Positions 9,392-18,288 of a stretch of DNA of 36,595 bases are shown in pieces. Every line of letters begins with the position of its first letter. Position 1 is the first letter of the stretch. Position numbers and translations under genes: made by a program. The DNA is from an uncultured Clostridia bacterium. Lineage in GTDB: Bacteria > Bacillota > Clostridia > TANB77 > CAG-508. The notes below the pieces were generated by a model that saw nothing but the letters and a program-made list of their open reading frames with translations, was not told the origin of the DNA and did not search any database. The stretch is from assembly GCA_947632605.1 (NCBI GenBank), contig CANRPX010000014.1, positions 1 through 36,595 of the forward strand, written 5' to 3'.

Positions 9392-10447
9392 TTATTTTGA
9401 TGAAAATTTCTTTTTAAGAGTTCTTAAAGATCTATATGTTTTTTCTGCTAACTTATATAATTTATATATTAATGGTTTATATGGAATATATATTTCACCA
9501 ATAAACTCTGTAAATGTAGCATTAAATCCTTTTTTAAATCTATATAATCCATATTGAGGATGTGTTTCATCTACTACTCCAGATACTCCTCTAAAATCAT
9601 ACATATCAGCTTTTCTATCTATTGCTTCTTGTATCATAGTCCATTGAAGTAAATAATTTGGCATTAAATTTCTATGTTTATTACTACTTGCTCCATATAA
9701 ATACCAAACTTTGTTTCCATACATAATTGGTATAATTCCAGCAATTGGTTCATCATTATGATAAGCCATTAATAATTTCATGTGATTTGGTGCCATTTCA
9801 TCATACATCTTTTCAAAATAAGCTAAACTTCTAATAATGAAATTATCTCTTTCACCTGTTTCTATCATTATATTATGAAAATCTTTTAAATCTTCTTTTG
9901 TTCCTTCTTTTATTACAACACCTTTTTTTGTTGCTAAACGAATATTATATCTAGTTTTTTGATGAAAAGCATTAAAGATTTCATCTTTTGTTTTTCCTTT
10001 AATATCAAGTCTAAAAACAAATCTTGGTTGAATTTCATCTTTAAAATCTTTACTATCATCTTTTATTTTAAATTTATATTTTTTTATGATTTCTCTAAAT
10101 TTATCATCTGATTTTAAAATATCTGGCTCTACTCTTAAAACAAATGCTTTATATTTTTTTGCCAAAAGGTTTGCTCCTTCTACTAAATCAGATATTATCT
10201 CTTCATTATAAATATCACAAATTGGTCCTCTTGCTGAATACATTATATTACCAAAAATTGGTATTTTTCTAATCCAAACACAAAGGCTTCCTCTAATATT
10301 ACCATTTTCATCTTCTGATAATATAACTTCTTTTTTCCAACTAGTTTTTACATTTCCCCATTCTAAAGATTGTTGAAAATTACATCTTTCATGATTTTCT
10401 AGAAATTCTTTATAGCGTTTTTTATCATTTTCTTCTAGTAATTTCAT
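9392..10447 (-). CDS. FemABX-family aminoacyl-tRNA-dependent peptidoglycan ligase
   Basis: Proteins of this family move an amino acid from aminoacyl-tRNA to the lysine or other side chain of lipid II, building the bridge later cross-linked by PBPs. They act at the inner membrane face and have two GNAT folds. The 351-residue length, the N-terminal FQQSLEWG segment, YSARGPICD, the middle helical part with TRYNIRLATKKG, and the C-terminal YDFRGVSG ... GLYRFKKGF signature fit FemX/MurM-type proteins. The amino acid used cannot be read from sequence. It starts 22 bp after cysS and precedes alr, in a run that begins with a PBP, which supports a wall role. Confidence 0.85.
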   Translation of the reverse strand: MKLLEENDKKRYKEFLENHERCNFQQSLEWGNVKTSWKKEVILSEDENGNIRGSLCVWIRKIPIFGNIMYSARGPICDIYNEEIISDLVEGANLLAKKYKAFVLRVEPDILKSDDKFREIIKKYKFKIKDDSKDFKDEIQPRFVFRLDIKGKTKDEIFNAFHQKTRYNIRLATKKGVVIKEGTKEDLKDFHNIMIETGERDNFIIRSLAYFEKMYDEMAPNHMKLLMAYHNDEPIAGIIPIMYGNKVWYLYGASSNKHRNLMPNYLLQWTMIQEAIDRKADMYDFRGVSGVVDETHPQYGLYRFKKGFNATFTEFIGEIYIPYKPLIYKLYKLAEKTYRSLRTLKKKFSSK

Positions 10448-10469
10448 TAGTTAAAATTCCTCCAAAATT

Positions 10470-11855
10470 TTATTGTTTTTCTACAATTGTTCCTTCTTTA
10501 CTATCTTTTACTGAATAACCTTTTTCTATTAATAAATCTCTTATTCTATCAGATTCAGTCCAATTTTTAGATGATCTTGCTTCATTTCTTAAGTTAACTA
10601 AATTATTAATTTCTTCTGGTAAAACATCTTCTTGTTTTTGATAATCTTTTAAATTCAATCCTAAAACTTCATCAAATTTTAAAAGAAGATTTTGTAATTT
10701 TTTAGATTTTTTAGGATTTTTTATTACATCCCAAACTACACTCATAGCAACAGGCATATTTAAATCATCATTAATTGCTTCTAAAAATCTATCTTCATAA
10801 TTTTTAATTTCTTCATCTGAAATATCTTCAGTTCCTTCGCTATGCTTTAAATATCCTTCTCTTAATCTATTTAAAGCTATTTTAGCAGAATCCATTGCTT
10901 CAAAAGTAAAGTTTATTTGGGCTCTATAATTTGAAGTATAATTAAACATTCTATAAACTAATGGCTCATAACCTTTTTCTTTTAAATCTTTTAACGTATA
11001 TAAATTATTTAAACTTTTTGACATCTTTCCGCCATTTATTTGTAAGAATTCAACATGCATCCAATAATTTGCAGGTATTTTTCCAGAAAATCCTTCACTT
11101 TGTGCAATTTCATTTTCATGGTGAATTGGAATATGATCTACTCCACCTGTGTGAATATCAAAATGGTCTCCTAAGTATTTATATCCCATTGCTGAGCACT
11201 CTAAATGCCATCCTGGATAAGATTTTCCAAAAAACGAATCCCACTTCATAATATGATTTTCTGGTGCTTTTATCCATAAAGCAAAATCTGATATATTTTT
11301 CTTATTTTTATCAAATTCAACTCTTGCACCTGCTTTTTGGTCATCTATATTTCTATTTGATAGTATTCCATATTTTTTTAATTTTGATGTATCAAAATAT
11401 ATTGTATCTTCTGTTTGATATGTAAAACCATTTTCTATTATTTTTTTTACATATTCTTCCATAACATCTATATGTTCTGTTGCTCTTGCAATGATTTCTG
11501 GTTTATCTATATTTAAGCTTTCAATATCTTTCATAAAAGCATTCATATAAAATTCAGCTATTTCATAAGGATTTTTATTCTCTCTCCTTGCTGCTTTCAT
11601 CATTTTATCTTCACCTTCATCTGCATCAGATACAAGGTGTCCAACATCTGTTATATTCATAACATGTTTTAATTTATATCCATTATATTTTAATACTCTT
11701 CTTAAATTATCCATAAATAAATATGCTCTTAAATTTCCTATATGAGCATAATAATATACAGTAGGTCCACATGAATACATTTTGACTTCTTTCTTGTCAA
11801 TAGGTTTAAATTCTTCTTTAGTTCTTGTTAAAGTATTATAAAATTTTATACTCAT
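10470..11855 (-). CDS. cysS: Cysteinyl-tRNA synthetase
   Basis: A class I aminoacyl-tRNA synthetase that charges tRNA-Cys. HIGN (38-41) and KMSKS (about 275-279) form the ATP site; Cys29, the Cys of WHLECSAMG and the His residues of HHENEIAQSE form the zinc site that selects cysteine. Length is 461, normal for the family. The ATG has a good GGAG site. The 77-bp gap to the upstream PBP has a GC-rich hairpin but is too short for a T-box leader, so no tRNA-sensing control is visible. Its next gene is the tRNA-dependent FemABX ligase. Confidence 0.97.
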   Translation of the reverse strand: MSIKFYNTLTRTKEEFKPIDKKEVKMYSCGPTVYYYAHIGNLRAYLFMDNLRRVLKYNGYKLKHVMNITDVGHLVSDADEGEDKMMKAARRENKNPYEIAEFYMNAFMKDIESLNIDKPEIIARATEHIDVMEEYVKKIIENGFTYQTEDTIYFDTSKLKKYGILSNRNIDDQKAGARVEFDKNKKNISDFALWIKAPENHIMKWDSFFGKSYPGWHLECSAMGYKYLGDHFDIHTGGVDHIPIHHENEIAQSEGFSGKIPANYWMHVEFLQINGGKMSKSLNNLYTLKDLKEKGYEPLVYRMFNYTSNYRAQINFTFEAMDSAKIALNRLREGYLKHSEGTEDISDEEIKNYEDRFLEAINDDLNMPVAMSVVWDVIKNPKKSKKLQNLLLKFDEVLGLNLKDYQKQEDVLPEEINNLVNLRNEARSSKNWTESDRIRDLLIEKGYSVKDSKEGTIVEKQ

Positions 11856-11879
11856 GTATTATCTCCTTATATTAATTTT

Positions 11880-11900
11880 TGGGCGGAGAATATCCGCCCA
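11880..11900. other. GC-rich perfect hairpin between PBP and cysS
   Basis: An 8-bp perfect stem (TGGGCGGA/TCCGCCCA) has a 5-nt loop. Six of the eight pairs are G-C, which stands out in such AT-rich DNA. On the minus strand it is followed by AAAAATT, not Ts, and on the plus strand by ATGAATATTTTG, so it is not a standard intrinsic terminator. It may block exonucleases or partly uncouple the PBP from cysS. Confidence 0.6.
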
Positions 11901-11932
11901 TGAATATTTTGTTTTGATATTATATATATTAA

Positions 11933-14632
11933 CTACTGTGTAGTAGTAGTATTAGTAGTATTAGTAGTATTAGTTTCTTCTGGAGGAGGGGTTAACTTAT
12001 CAATTTTCTCTTCTTGCTCGGCATTACAAACTGTACAATGTCTTACTTTTAATCCTTCACTCTCTGTAGTTGCAGGAGTTTTTTCTTCCCACTGACCCCA
12101 TTTATGACCTGTAGCTTTTAATGTCTGTTTTTCTGGATTTTCTGCTCCACATTCACATTTAGTCTTTACCCAACCATCTTCTGTGCAATTTGGTTCTTGT
12201 CTTTCTATTTCTATTGAATAGTTATGTTGATGTGGTGGAGCTGTATGAATTGGACAAGTTCCTTCTGGAACTGCTACTGCAGAAACTGTATGTTGTGAAG
12301 TCCATACTGTGTCTCTTTCACGTTCTGGTAAATATCCAACAGATTCTGTTACATTTGTACAAAATTCTGTTGCAAGCATTCCAGAATCATTACATATTCT
12401 AATTGGAGAATGTCCTTCGCAACTTTCTGTTGGTAAACTTTCTGAAGTAAATAATTCTGTATAAACATTTTCACCACATTCTGGTGTTGCAAGTTTTCCA
12501 GAAATTCTACATACACTTTGCTCTATAATTCCTTCTGGTCTTTCAAACTTTGCATTATCTAAATCTTTGTGTATTGCTGTCATAACAGCATCCCAAATTT
12601 TTCCAGCTGGATTTCCACTTGCATGTACTTCTGCATTATGTTCATATCCATACCAGCATGTTGCTGTATAATATGGTGTAAAACCTGAAAGCCATCTATC
12701 AAAATCATCATTTGTTGTTCCAGTTTTTGCTGCTACATCCATTCCTGGTATTGCACAATATGTTGCTGTTCCGTTAGCACCAACTACTGGTTGTGTTAGT
12801 ATGCTTTTTTCTATATAAGCATTTTGTTCACTCATAACTTGTTTTTCTTCTATTTTTGGTTCATATATAACATTTCCCATAGAATCTTCTACTTTTGTAT
12901 AGAATGTTGGTGTAATATAAGTTCCATCATTTGCTATTGCAGAATATGCTCCTACCATCTGAGCTGGTGATACACCTTCATCTAATCCACCTAATGCTAA
13001 AGATAATCCTGAGCTAGTTAAATCTGGAAGTCCTACACTTTTACAAAATTCTACTGATGCTTCAACACCAATATTTGATAAAGCTTTAGCATGTGGAATA
13101 TTAGCTGAAAGTTCTACTGCTGTACGCATATTCATTAATCCTTTATAACCTGTGTACCATTCTTTTGGTGCCCAAGAGCCCCAATTTGTAGGACAGTCAT
13201 CATATACTGTTGCACCTGTAATTGTTCCTGTTTCTAATCCTGGTGCTATTACTGATATTGGTTTCATTGATGATCCTGTTTGTTTTTTTATTGAAGTTGG
13301 AAAATTCAAATATCCAAGTTTTGTAATTGCAGTTCTATTCTCTTTATCTCCTGTTGCAGTTGCTGCTGCTACTATTTGACCTGTTCTATGATCTTCTATT
13401 ACCATTGTTGGTGTAGAATATTGTGTTACAGTTTCTTCTTTTCCAGTTTCTTTATTTTTTTCTTTATACTTTGATGATGTAATATATTGATCTTTTACTA
13501 TTTCTTCTTCTAAAGCTGTTTGAATATCTGTTTTTTGTGTTGTATATATTTTTAGTCCACTACTATATAAAATAAGCTCAGCTGCATCTCTTTTCATATC
13601 AGGATTTTCTTCTAACATTTGACTTATAATTTGATCAAGAGCTGCTTCTGTGTGATATGATACATCTGCTGTAACACTTGCTCTTTCTCCATTTTTAAAG
13701 TTTAGTCCGTTATCTACTTCTGCTACTGCATCTTTATATTGGTCATTTGTAATGTATCCTACTTCTTCCATTTTATTTAAAACGGTTTTTGTTCTTTTCT
13801 TAATTTTTTCACTCATTTCTGCTTTTTTAGCTTCATCACCATCAAAATCTGAAAATGGCTTATATGAATTTGGTGAATGATTTATTCCTGCCATATATGC
13901 ACATTCTGCTATACTTAAATCTTTTGCACTTTTATCAAAATAATATATTGATCCAAGTTCTACTCCATTAATGTCATCACCACCAACAAATATTAAATTT
14001 AAATACAATTCTAATATTTGATCTTTTGACAAGTAATGTTCAACTTGTATTGCTTTTGAAATTTCTTTTACTTTTCTCATTACACCTGCAAATGCTGTTC
14101 TCTCTTTATCTTGTGTAATATTTTTTATAACTTGTTGTGTTATTGTACTTCCACCAAAACTTGACTTTCCAGCATGTAGAACATAAGTTAAAGTGGCATA
14201 AGCAGTTCTTCCAATATCTATACCTGAATGTTTATAAAATCTTTCATCTTCTATTGCTACATAAGCTTTTGGTAAATATTCTGACATTTCTGATAAACTG
14301 ATGCTTTTTCTTTTAGCTCCACCACTCAAGGTTGCAATTAAATTTCCATCAGCATCATAAACAGTAGAATTTTCATATCCTACTACCAAACTTGCTTCAT
14401 CTATTTTTAATTCTTCTCCGAAAATACCAACAAAAGCACCTACTAATACTCCTGCACCTATAATTAATAATGCTATAAATACTAATATTCCTATTTTTAT
14501 TCTTTTAGCTGCTTTTGGATGTTTATCTTTAAATCTTACTTTTCCGTCTTTTGATTTTTTAGTTTTCTTTCTTGCTTTTTTATTAAGTTCTGAAGTCTTT
14601 ACTCTTTTTGTTTCATTTTCATCAGTTCCCAT
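11933..14632 (-). CDS. Class A penicillin-binding protein with C-terminal Cys-rich repeats
   Basis: A bifunctional enzyme that polymerises lipid II and cross-links the glycan outside the membrane. Order: basic cytoplasmic tail (1-46), membrane segment (about 47-71), glycosyltransferase GT51 with Glu128 in IEDERFYKHSG and FGGSTITQQ, then the transpeptidase with Ser454 (SSMK), SAN (509-511) and KTGTT (636-640). Beyond the catalytic core is a Cys-rich region (about 706-795) and two related repeats (about 801-880) with HxxW-type and CxC/CxxC motifs, then a Thr/Asn tail. At 899 residues it is longer than its neighbour PBP (834), to which it is closely similar. A good GGAGGAG site precedes the ATG. 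It is first in the run leading to cysS. Confidence 0.95.
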   Translation of the reverse strand: MGTDENETKRVKTSELNKKARKKTKKSKDGKVRFKDKHPKAAKRIKIGILVFIALLIIGAGVLVGAFVGIFGEELKIDEASLVVGYENSTVYDADGNLIATLSGGAKRKSISLSEMSEYLPKAYVAIEDERFYKHSGIDIGRTAYATLTYVLHAGKSSFGGSTITQQVIKNITQDKERTAFAGVMRKVKEISKAIQVEHYLSKDQILELYLNLIFVGGDDINGVELGSIYYFDKSAKDLSIAECAYMAGINHSPNSYKPFSDFDGDEAKKAEMSEKIKKRTKTVLNKMEEVGYITNDQYKDAVAEVDNGLNFKNGERASVTADVSYHTEAALDQIISQMLEENPDMKRDAAELILYSSGLKIYTTQKTDIQTALEEEIVKDQYITSSKYKEKNKETGKEETVTQYSTPTMVIEDHRTGQIVAAATATGDKENRTAITKLGYLNFPTSIKKQTGSSMKPISVIAPGLETGTITGATVYDDCPTNWGSWAPKEWYTGYKGLMNMRTAVELSANIPHAKALSNIGVEASVEFCKSVGLPDLTSSGLSLALGGLDEGVSPAQMVGAYSAIANDGTYITPTFYTKVEDSMGNVIYEPKIEEKQVMSEQNAYIEKSILTQPVVGANGTATYCAIPGMDVAAKTGTTNDDFDRWLSGFTPYYTATCWYGYEHNAEVHASGNPAGKIWDAVMTAIHKDLDNAKFERPEGIIEQSVCRISGKLATPECGENVYTELFTSESLPTESCEGHSPIRICNDSGMLATEFCTNVTESVGYLPERERDTVWTSQHTVSAVAVPEGTCPIHTAPPHQHNYSIEIERQEPNCTEDGWVKTKCECGAENPEKQTLKATGHKWGQWEEKTPATTESEGLKVRHCTVCNAEQEEKIDKLTPPPEETNTTNTTNTTTTQ

Positions 14633-14750
14633 AAACTCCTCCTTTGCAATAGAAAAACATTAAATTTGAATATATCTTATTTTCCTATTTATCAAGTTGT
14701 ATTATATTATAATTCTGCAAAAAGATAAAGCCTTTTTTATTATTTTTTTA

Positions 14751-15620
14751 TTAAAATTTCAAGCAAAATAAATCATCTACATTAGTAAATATACTCGCTC
14801 CTTCTTTAATTAATTTATTCGTACCAATAGAATTATTTGAAGTTATATTTCCTGGTACAACAAATACATCTTTTCCTTGTTCTAAAGCATAATCTACTGT
14901 AATTAAACTTCCACTTTTTTCTTTTGCCTCTATTACTAATAATTTTTTTGATAATCCACTTATAATTCTATTTCTTAATGGAAAATTATACTTTTCTGGT
15001 TTAGTTCCTAATTTAAATTCAGAAACTACAGTTCCATTATTTTCTAATATTCTCTCAAAAACTTTTTTATTTTGATAAGGATATATTTCTTCATCAGATA
15101 CACCTGTACCTAAAATGGCTATTGTTTTTCCGTATTTGCTATCTAATGCACCCAAATGTGCATATTTATCAATTCCTATTGCTAATCCACTTACAATATT
15201 TACATTTTTATCTGCAACTTCTTTAGCAATTTTTCTTGCAACATATTTTCCATATTCAGTTGCTGTTCTTGATCCTACAATAGCTAAATTATCATCATAT
15301 AAATTTTCTATATTTCCTCTTATATATAAATATGCTGGAAAACCAATAATATTTTTAAGAATATTAGGATATTCTTTGCTTTTAAATGAAATTAATTTTA
15401 TTTGCTTTTTTTCAATATAATTAATATATTTTTCAAGATTTATTTTTTTATTATAATCTAAAATTTCATTTAATACTTTTTCTGAAATATCTATTTTATC
15501 TAATTCTTCTTTTTTTAAATTCCATATATTTTGACTATTTTCAAATTTATTTAACAATTTAATTTTATTCATATTACTTATTTGCAAATTTGAAAACCAT
15601 AAATCATAAACATTTACCAT
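14751..15620 (-). CDS. dprA: DNA processing protein DprA
   Basis: DprA binds incoming single-stranded DNA and loads RecA during natural transformation. The Rossmann-type core carries VGSRTA (115-120), SGLAIGID (144-151) and the FPLRNRIISGLS signature (about 213-224), followed by KSGSLITVDYALEQGKD. At 289 residues it has an N-terminal helical part but lacks the C-terminal winged helix seen in some homologues. It lies alone between two class A PBP genes, on the same strand, after the terminator of the second. Firmicutes often have dprA next to topA; that neighbour is absent here. Whether the organism is transformable cannot be judged from this window. Confidence 0.95.
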   Translation of the reverse strand: MVNVYDLWFSNLQISNMNKIKLLNKFENSQNIWNLKKEELDKIDISEKVLNEILDYNKKINLEKYINYIEKKQIKLISFKSKEYPNILKNIIGFPAYLYIRGNIENLYDDNLAIVGSRTATEYGKYVARKIAKEVADKNVNIVSGLAIGIDKYAHLGALDSKYGKTIAILGTGVSDEEIYPYQNKKVFERILENNGTVVSEFKLGTKPEKYNFPLRNRIISGLSKKLLVIEAKEKSGSLITVDYALEQGKDVFVVPGNITSNNSIGTNKLIKEGASIFTNVDDLFCLKF

Positions 15621-15664
15621 AATTTCTCCTATCTATTTATTAATAATTTTAAATAATTTTTAAA

Positions 15665-15696
15665 CAAAAAAGAGCATAGAAAAATCTATGCCCTCT
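15665..15696 (-). terminator. Terminator of the second PBP gene
   Basis: On the minus strand an 11-bp stem with two G-U pairs (core GCATAG/CTATGC) and a 6-nt loop is followed by TTTTTTG. It ends the PBP transcript before dprA. Its sequence closely matches the folD terminator at 18254-18281. Confidence 0.85.
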
Positions 15697-15710
15697 ATAA
15701 AATATTTAAT

Positions 15711-18215
15711 TTATTGTTGACCATTTCTTACTCTTTGTCTTGCTGCTTCTGCAGCTGCTTGTTGTGCACTTACATCTCCACCAGCTAATGCTGCATCTGT
15801 TGCAGCTTGGAATGCTGCTTGATCTTCAGCTGAAACAGAACTTACTGCACCACCTTGATGAAGTGTACAATATTCTGTTGGTATTGCTGTTACACTACCA
15901 TCAGTAGTCCAAACTGGATCTCTTTCATATTCTGGAATATATGATGCAATTCCTACTACATTTGGACAAGCACCTGTTGCAAGCAATCCTGAATCATTAC
16001 ATATTGTAATTCCTCCATGCCCTTCACAAGTTTCTACCGGCATATTTTCTGGTGTAAATACTTCTGTATAAACATCTCCACATCCTGGACCTGGAAGCTT
16101 TCCTGAAACTCTACATACTGTTTGTCTAACAATTCCTTCTGGCTCAATAAATTTTGCATTTTCTAAATCTTGATGCACTGTTGTCATAACAGCATCCCAA
16201 ATTCTTCCTGCTGGATTTCCATTTCCATAACTTACTGTTGCATTAAATTCATATCCATACCAGCATGTTGCTGTATAATATGGTGTAAAACCGCAAAGCC
16301 ATCTATCATTATCATCATTTGTTGTTCCAGTTTTTGCTGCTACATCCATTCCTGGTATTGCACAATATGTTGCAGTTCCACTTATAACTGGTTGTGTCAA
16401 AATATCTTTTTCAATATAAGCATTCTGTTCAGTCATTACTCTTTTTTCTTCTTGTTTTGGTTCAAGAATAACATTTCCTTTACTGTCCTCTACTTTTGTA
16501 TAAAATGTTGGTGTAATATAAGTTCCATCATTTGCTATTGCAGAATATGCTGCTACTAAATCTGTTGGAGATATACCAATATTTAATCCACCTAATGCAA
16601 GAGATAAGCCTGAATCACTAAAATCTGGTAGTCCTACACTCTTACAAAAATCTACTGATGCTTGAAGTCCAATATTAGTTAATGCTTTTGCATGTGGAAT
16701 ATTAGCTGAAACCTCTATTGCTTGTCTCATATTTAACATTCCTCTATAAGTATCATAATTTTTTGGTTTCCAAGTTCCCCAAGATGTAGGTCTATCATAA
16801 TAAACAGTTGCCCCTGTAATTGTTCCTGTTTCTAGTCCTGGTGCTATTACTGATATTGGTTTCATTGATGATCCTGTTTGTTTATGTATTTGTGTTGGAT
16901 AATTAAAGAATCCCAATCTCGTAATTGCTGTTCTTTCTTCTGGACTTCCAACAGCTGTTGCCGCTGCTACTATTTGTCCTGTTTTATGATCTTCTATTAC
17001 CATTGTTGGTGTAGAATATTGCGTTATAGTTTCTTCTTCTCCAGTTTCTTTATTTTTTTCTTTATACTTTGATGATGTAATATATTGATTTTTTGTTATT
17101 TCTTGTTCTAGAATGTTTTGTATATTTGTTTTTTGTGTTGTATATATTTTTAATCCGCTACTGTATAAATACATTTCTGCCATATCTCTATTCATATCTG
17201 GATTTGATTCCATTATCTGATCTAAAATTTGATTAATAGCTGCTGCTGTATGATATGACACTTCTGTAGTTACATTTGCACTTTCTCCCTTTTTAAAGTT
17301 TAGTCCGTTATCTACTTCTGCTACTGCTGAATTATACTGTTCTTCGTTTATGTATTCAAGTTCTTTCATTTTTGCTAAAACAGTTTTTGTTCTTGTTTTT
17401 ATTTTTTCACTCATTTCTGCTTTTTTAGCCTCATCACCATTAAAATCTGAAAAAGGCTTGTATGCATTTGGTGAATGATTTATTCCTGCCATATATGCAC
17501 ATTCTGCTATACTTAAATCTTTTGCACTCTTATCAAAATAATAAGTTGCTCCAAGTTCAACACCATTTACATCATCTCCACCTACAAATATTAAATTCAA
17601 ATACAATTCTAATATTTGATCTTTTGATAAATAATGTTCAACTTGTATTGCTTTTGATATTTCTTTTATTTTTCTCATTACTCCTGCTAATGCTGTATTT
17701 TCTTTCTCTTGTGTAATATTTTTAATAACTTGTTGTGTTATTGTACTTCCACCAAAACTTGAAGATCCACCATGCAAAAGGTATGTTATTGTTGCATAAG
17801 CTGTTCTTCCAACATCTATACCAGAATGCTCATAAAATCTTTCATCTTCAATTGCTACATAAGCTTTTGGTAAATATTCTGACATTTGTGAAAGGCTAAT
17901 ACTTTTTCTTTTAGTACCACCACTTAAAGTTGCTAATAGATTTCCATCTGCATCATAAACAGTAGAATTTTCATATCCTACCACTAAGCTTGCTTCATCT
18001 ATTTTTAAATCATCTCCAAAAATGCCAATAAAAGAACCAGCTATAACTCCAGCTGCTATAATTCCACATATAACAACTAAAAACAATACTATTTTAAAAA
18101 TAGTCCAAAATAAAGAAAACTTCTTCTTTTTTCCTTCTCCTTTTTTCTTTTTAGAAGTTTTCTTAGATGTTGATTTATCAGTTATTCTACTTGTTTTGTT
18201 TTTTTCCTTTTTCAT
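15711..18215 (-). CDS. Class A penicillin-binding protein, paralogue of the 11933 gene
   Basis: This 834-residue bifunctional wall synthase is nearly collinear with the PBP at 11933-14632 from residue 65 to about 780. Basic tail (1-33), membrane segment (about 36-62), GT51 with Glu123 in IEDERFYEHSG, transpeptidase with QTGSSMK (Ser near 449), SAN (near 503) and KTGTT (near 628). The Cys-containing region after the catalytic domain is shared, but the C-terminal repeats are not; instead it ends in an Ala/Gln-rich tail of about 50 residues. AAGGAG precedes the ATG. Its terminator separates it from dprA and the folD terminator lies just upstream, so it is probably expressed alone. No clear -35/-10 pair stands out in the short upstream gap. 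Confidence 0.94.
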   Translation of the reverse strand: MKKEKNKTSRITDKSTSKKTSKKKKGEGKKKKFSLFWTIFKIVLFLVVICGIIAAGVIAGSFIGIFGDDLKIDEASLVVGYENSTVYDADGNLLATLSGGTKRKSISLSQMSEYLPKAYVAIEDERFYEHSGIDVGRTAYATITYLLHGGSSSFGGSTITQQVIKNITQEKENTALAGVMRKIKEISKAIQVEHYLSKDQILELYLNLIFVGGDDVNGVELGATYYFDKSAKDLSIAECAYMAGINHSPNAYKPFSDFNGDEAKKAEMSEKIKTRTKTVLAKMKELEYINEEQYNSAVAEVDNGLNFKKGESANVTTEVSYHTAAAINQILDQIMESNPDMNRDMAEMYLYSSGLKIYTTQKTNIQNILEQEITKNQYITSSKYKEKNKETGEEETITQYSTPTMVIEDHKTGQIVAAATAVGSPEERTAITRLGFFNYPTQIHKQTGSSMKPISVIAPGLETGTITGATVYYDRPTSWGTWKPKNYDTYRGMLNMRQAIEVSANIPHAKALTNIGLQASVDFCKSVGLPDFSDSGLSLALGGLNIGISPTDLVAAYSAIANDGTYITPTFYTKVEDSKGNVILEPKQEEKRVMTEQNAYIEKDILTQPVISGTATYCAIPGMDVAAKTGTTNDDNDRWLCGFTPYYTATCWYGYEFNATVSYGNGNPAGRIWDAVMTTVHQDLENAKFIEPEGIVRQTVCRVSGKLPGPGCGDVYTEVFTPENMPVETCEGHGGITICNDSGLLATGACPNVVGIASYIPEYERDPVWTTDGSVTAIPTEYCTLHQGGAVSSVSAEDQAAFQAATDAALAGGDVSAQQAAAEAARQRVRNGQQ

Positions 18216-18253
18216 ATATTCTCCTTTGTAATTATACTAATAAGAAATTTGTT

Positions 18254-18281
18254 TAAAAGAGCATAGTTTTTTCTATGCTCT
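18254..18281 (-). terminator. Terminator of folD
   Basis: A 9-bp perfect stem AGAGCATAG/CTATGCTCT (18258-18266 with 18273-18281) has a 6-nt loop and is followed on the minus strand by TTT. It closes the run that ends with folD. Confidence 0.8.
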
Positions 18282-18288
18282 AAATTGT

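Noticed and set aside
11856..11932. Possible T-box leader before cysS
   Set aside because: The 77-bp gap is far too short for a T-box and lacks its conserved core; only a simple hairpin is present.
11938..11975. Short tandem repeat read as a CRISPR or origin repeat
   Set aside because: The units are 9 bases, in frame, and encode the NTT tail of the PBP.
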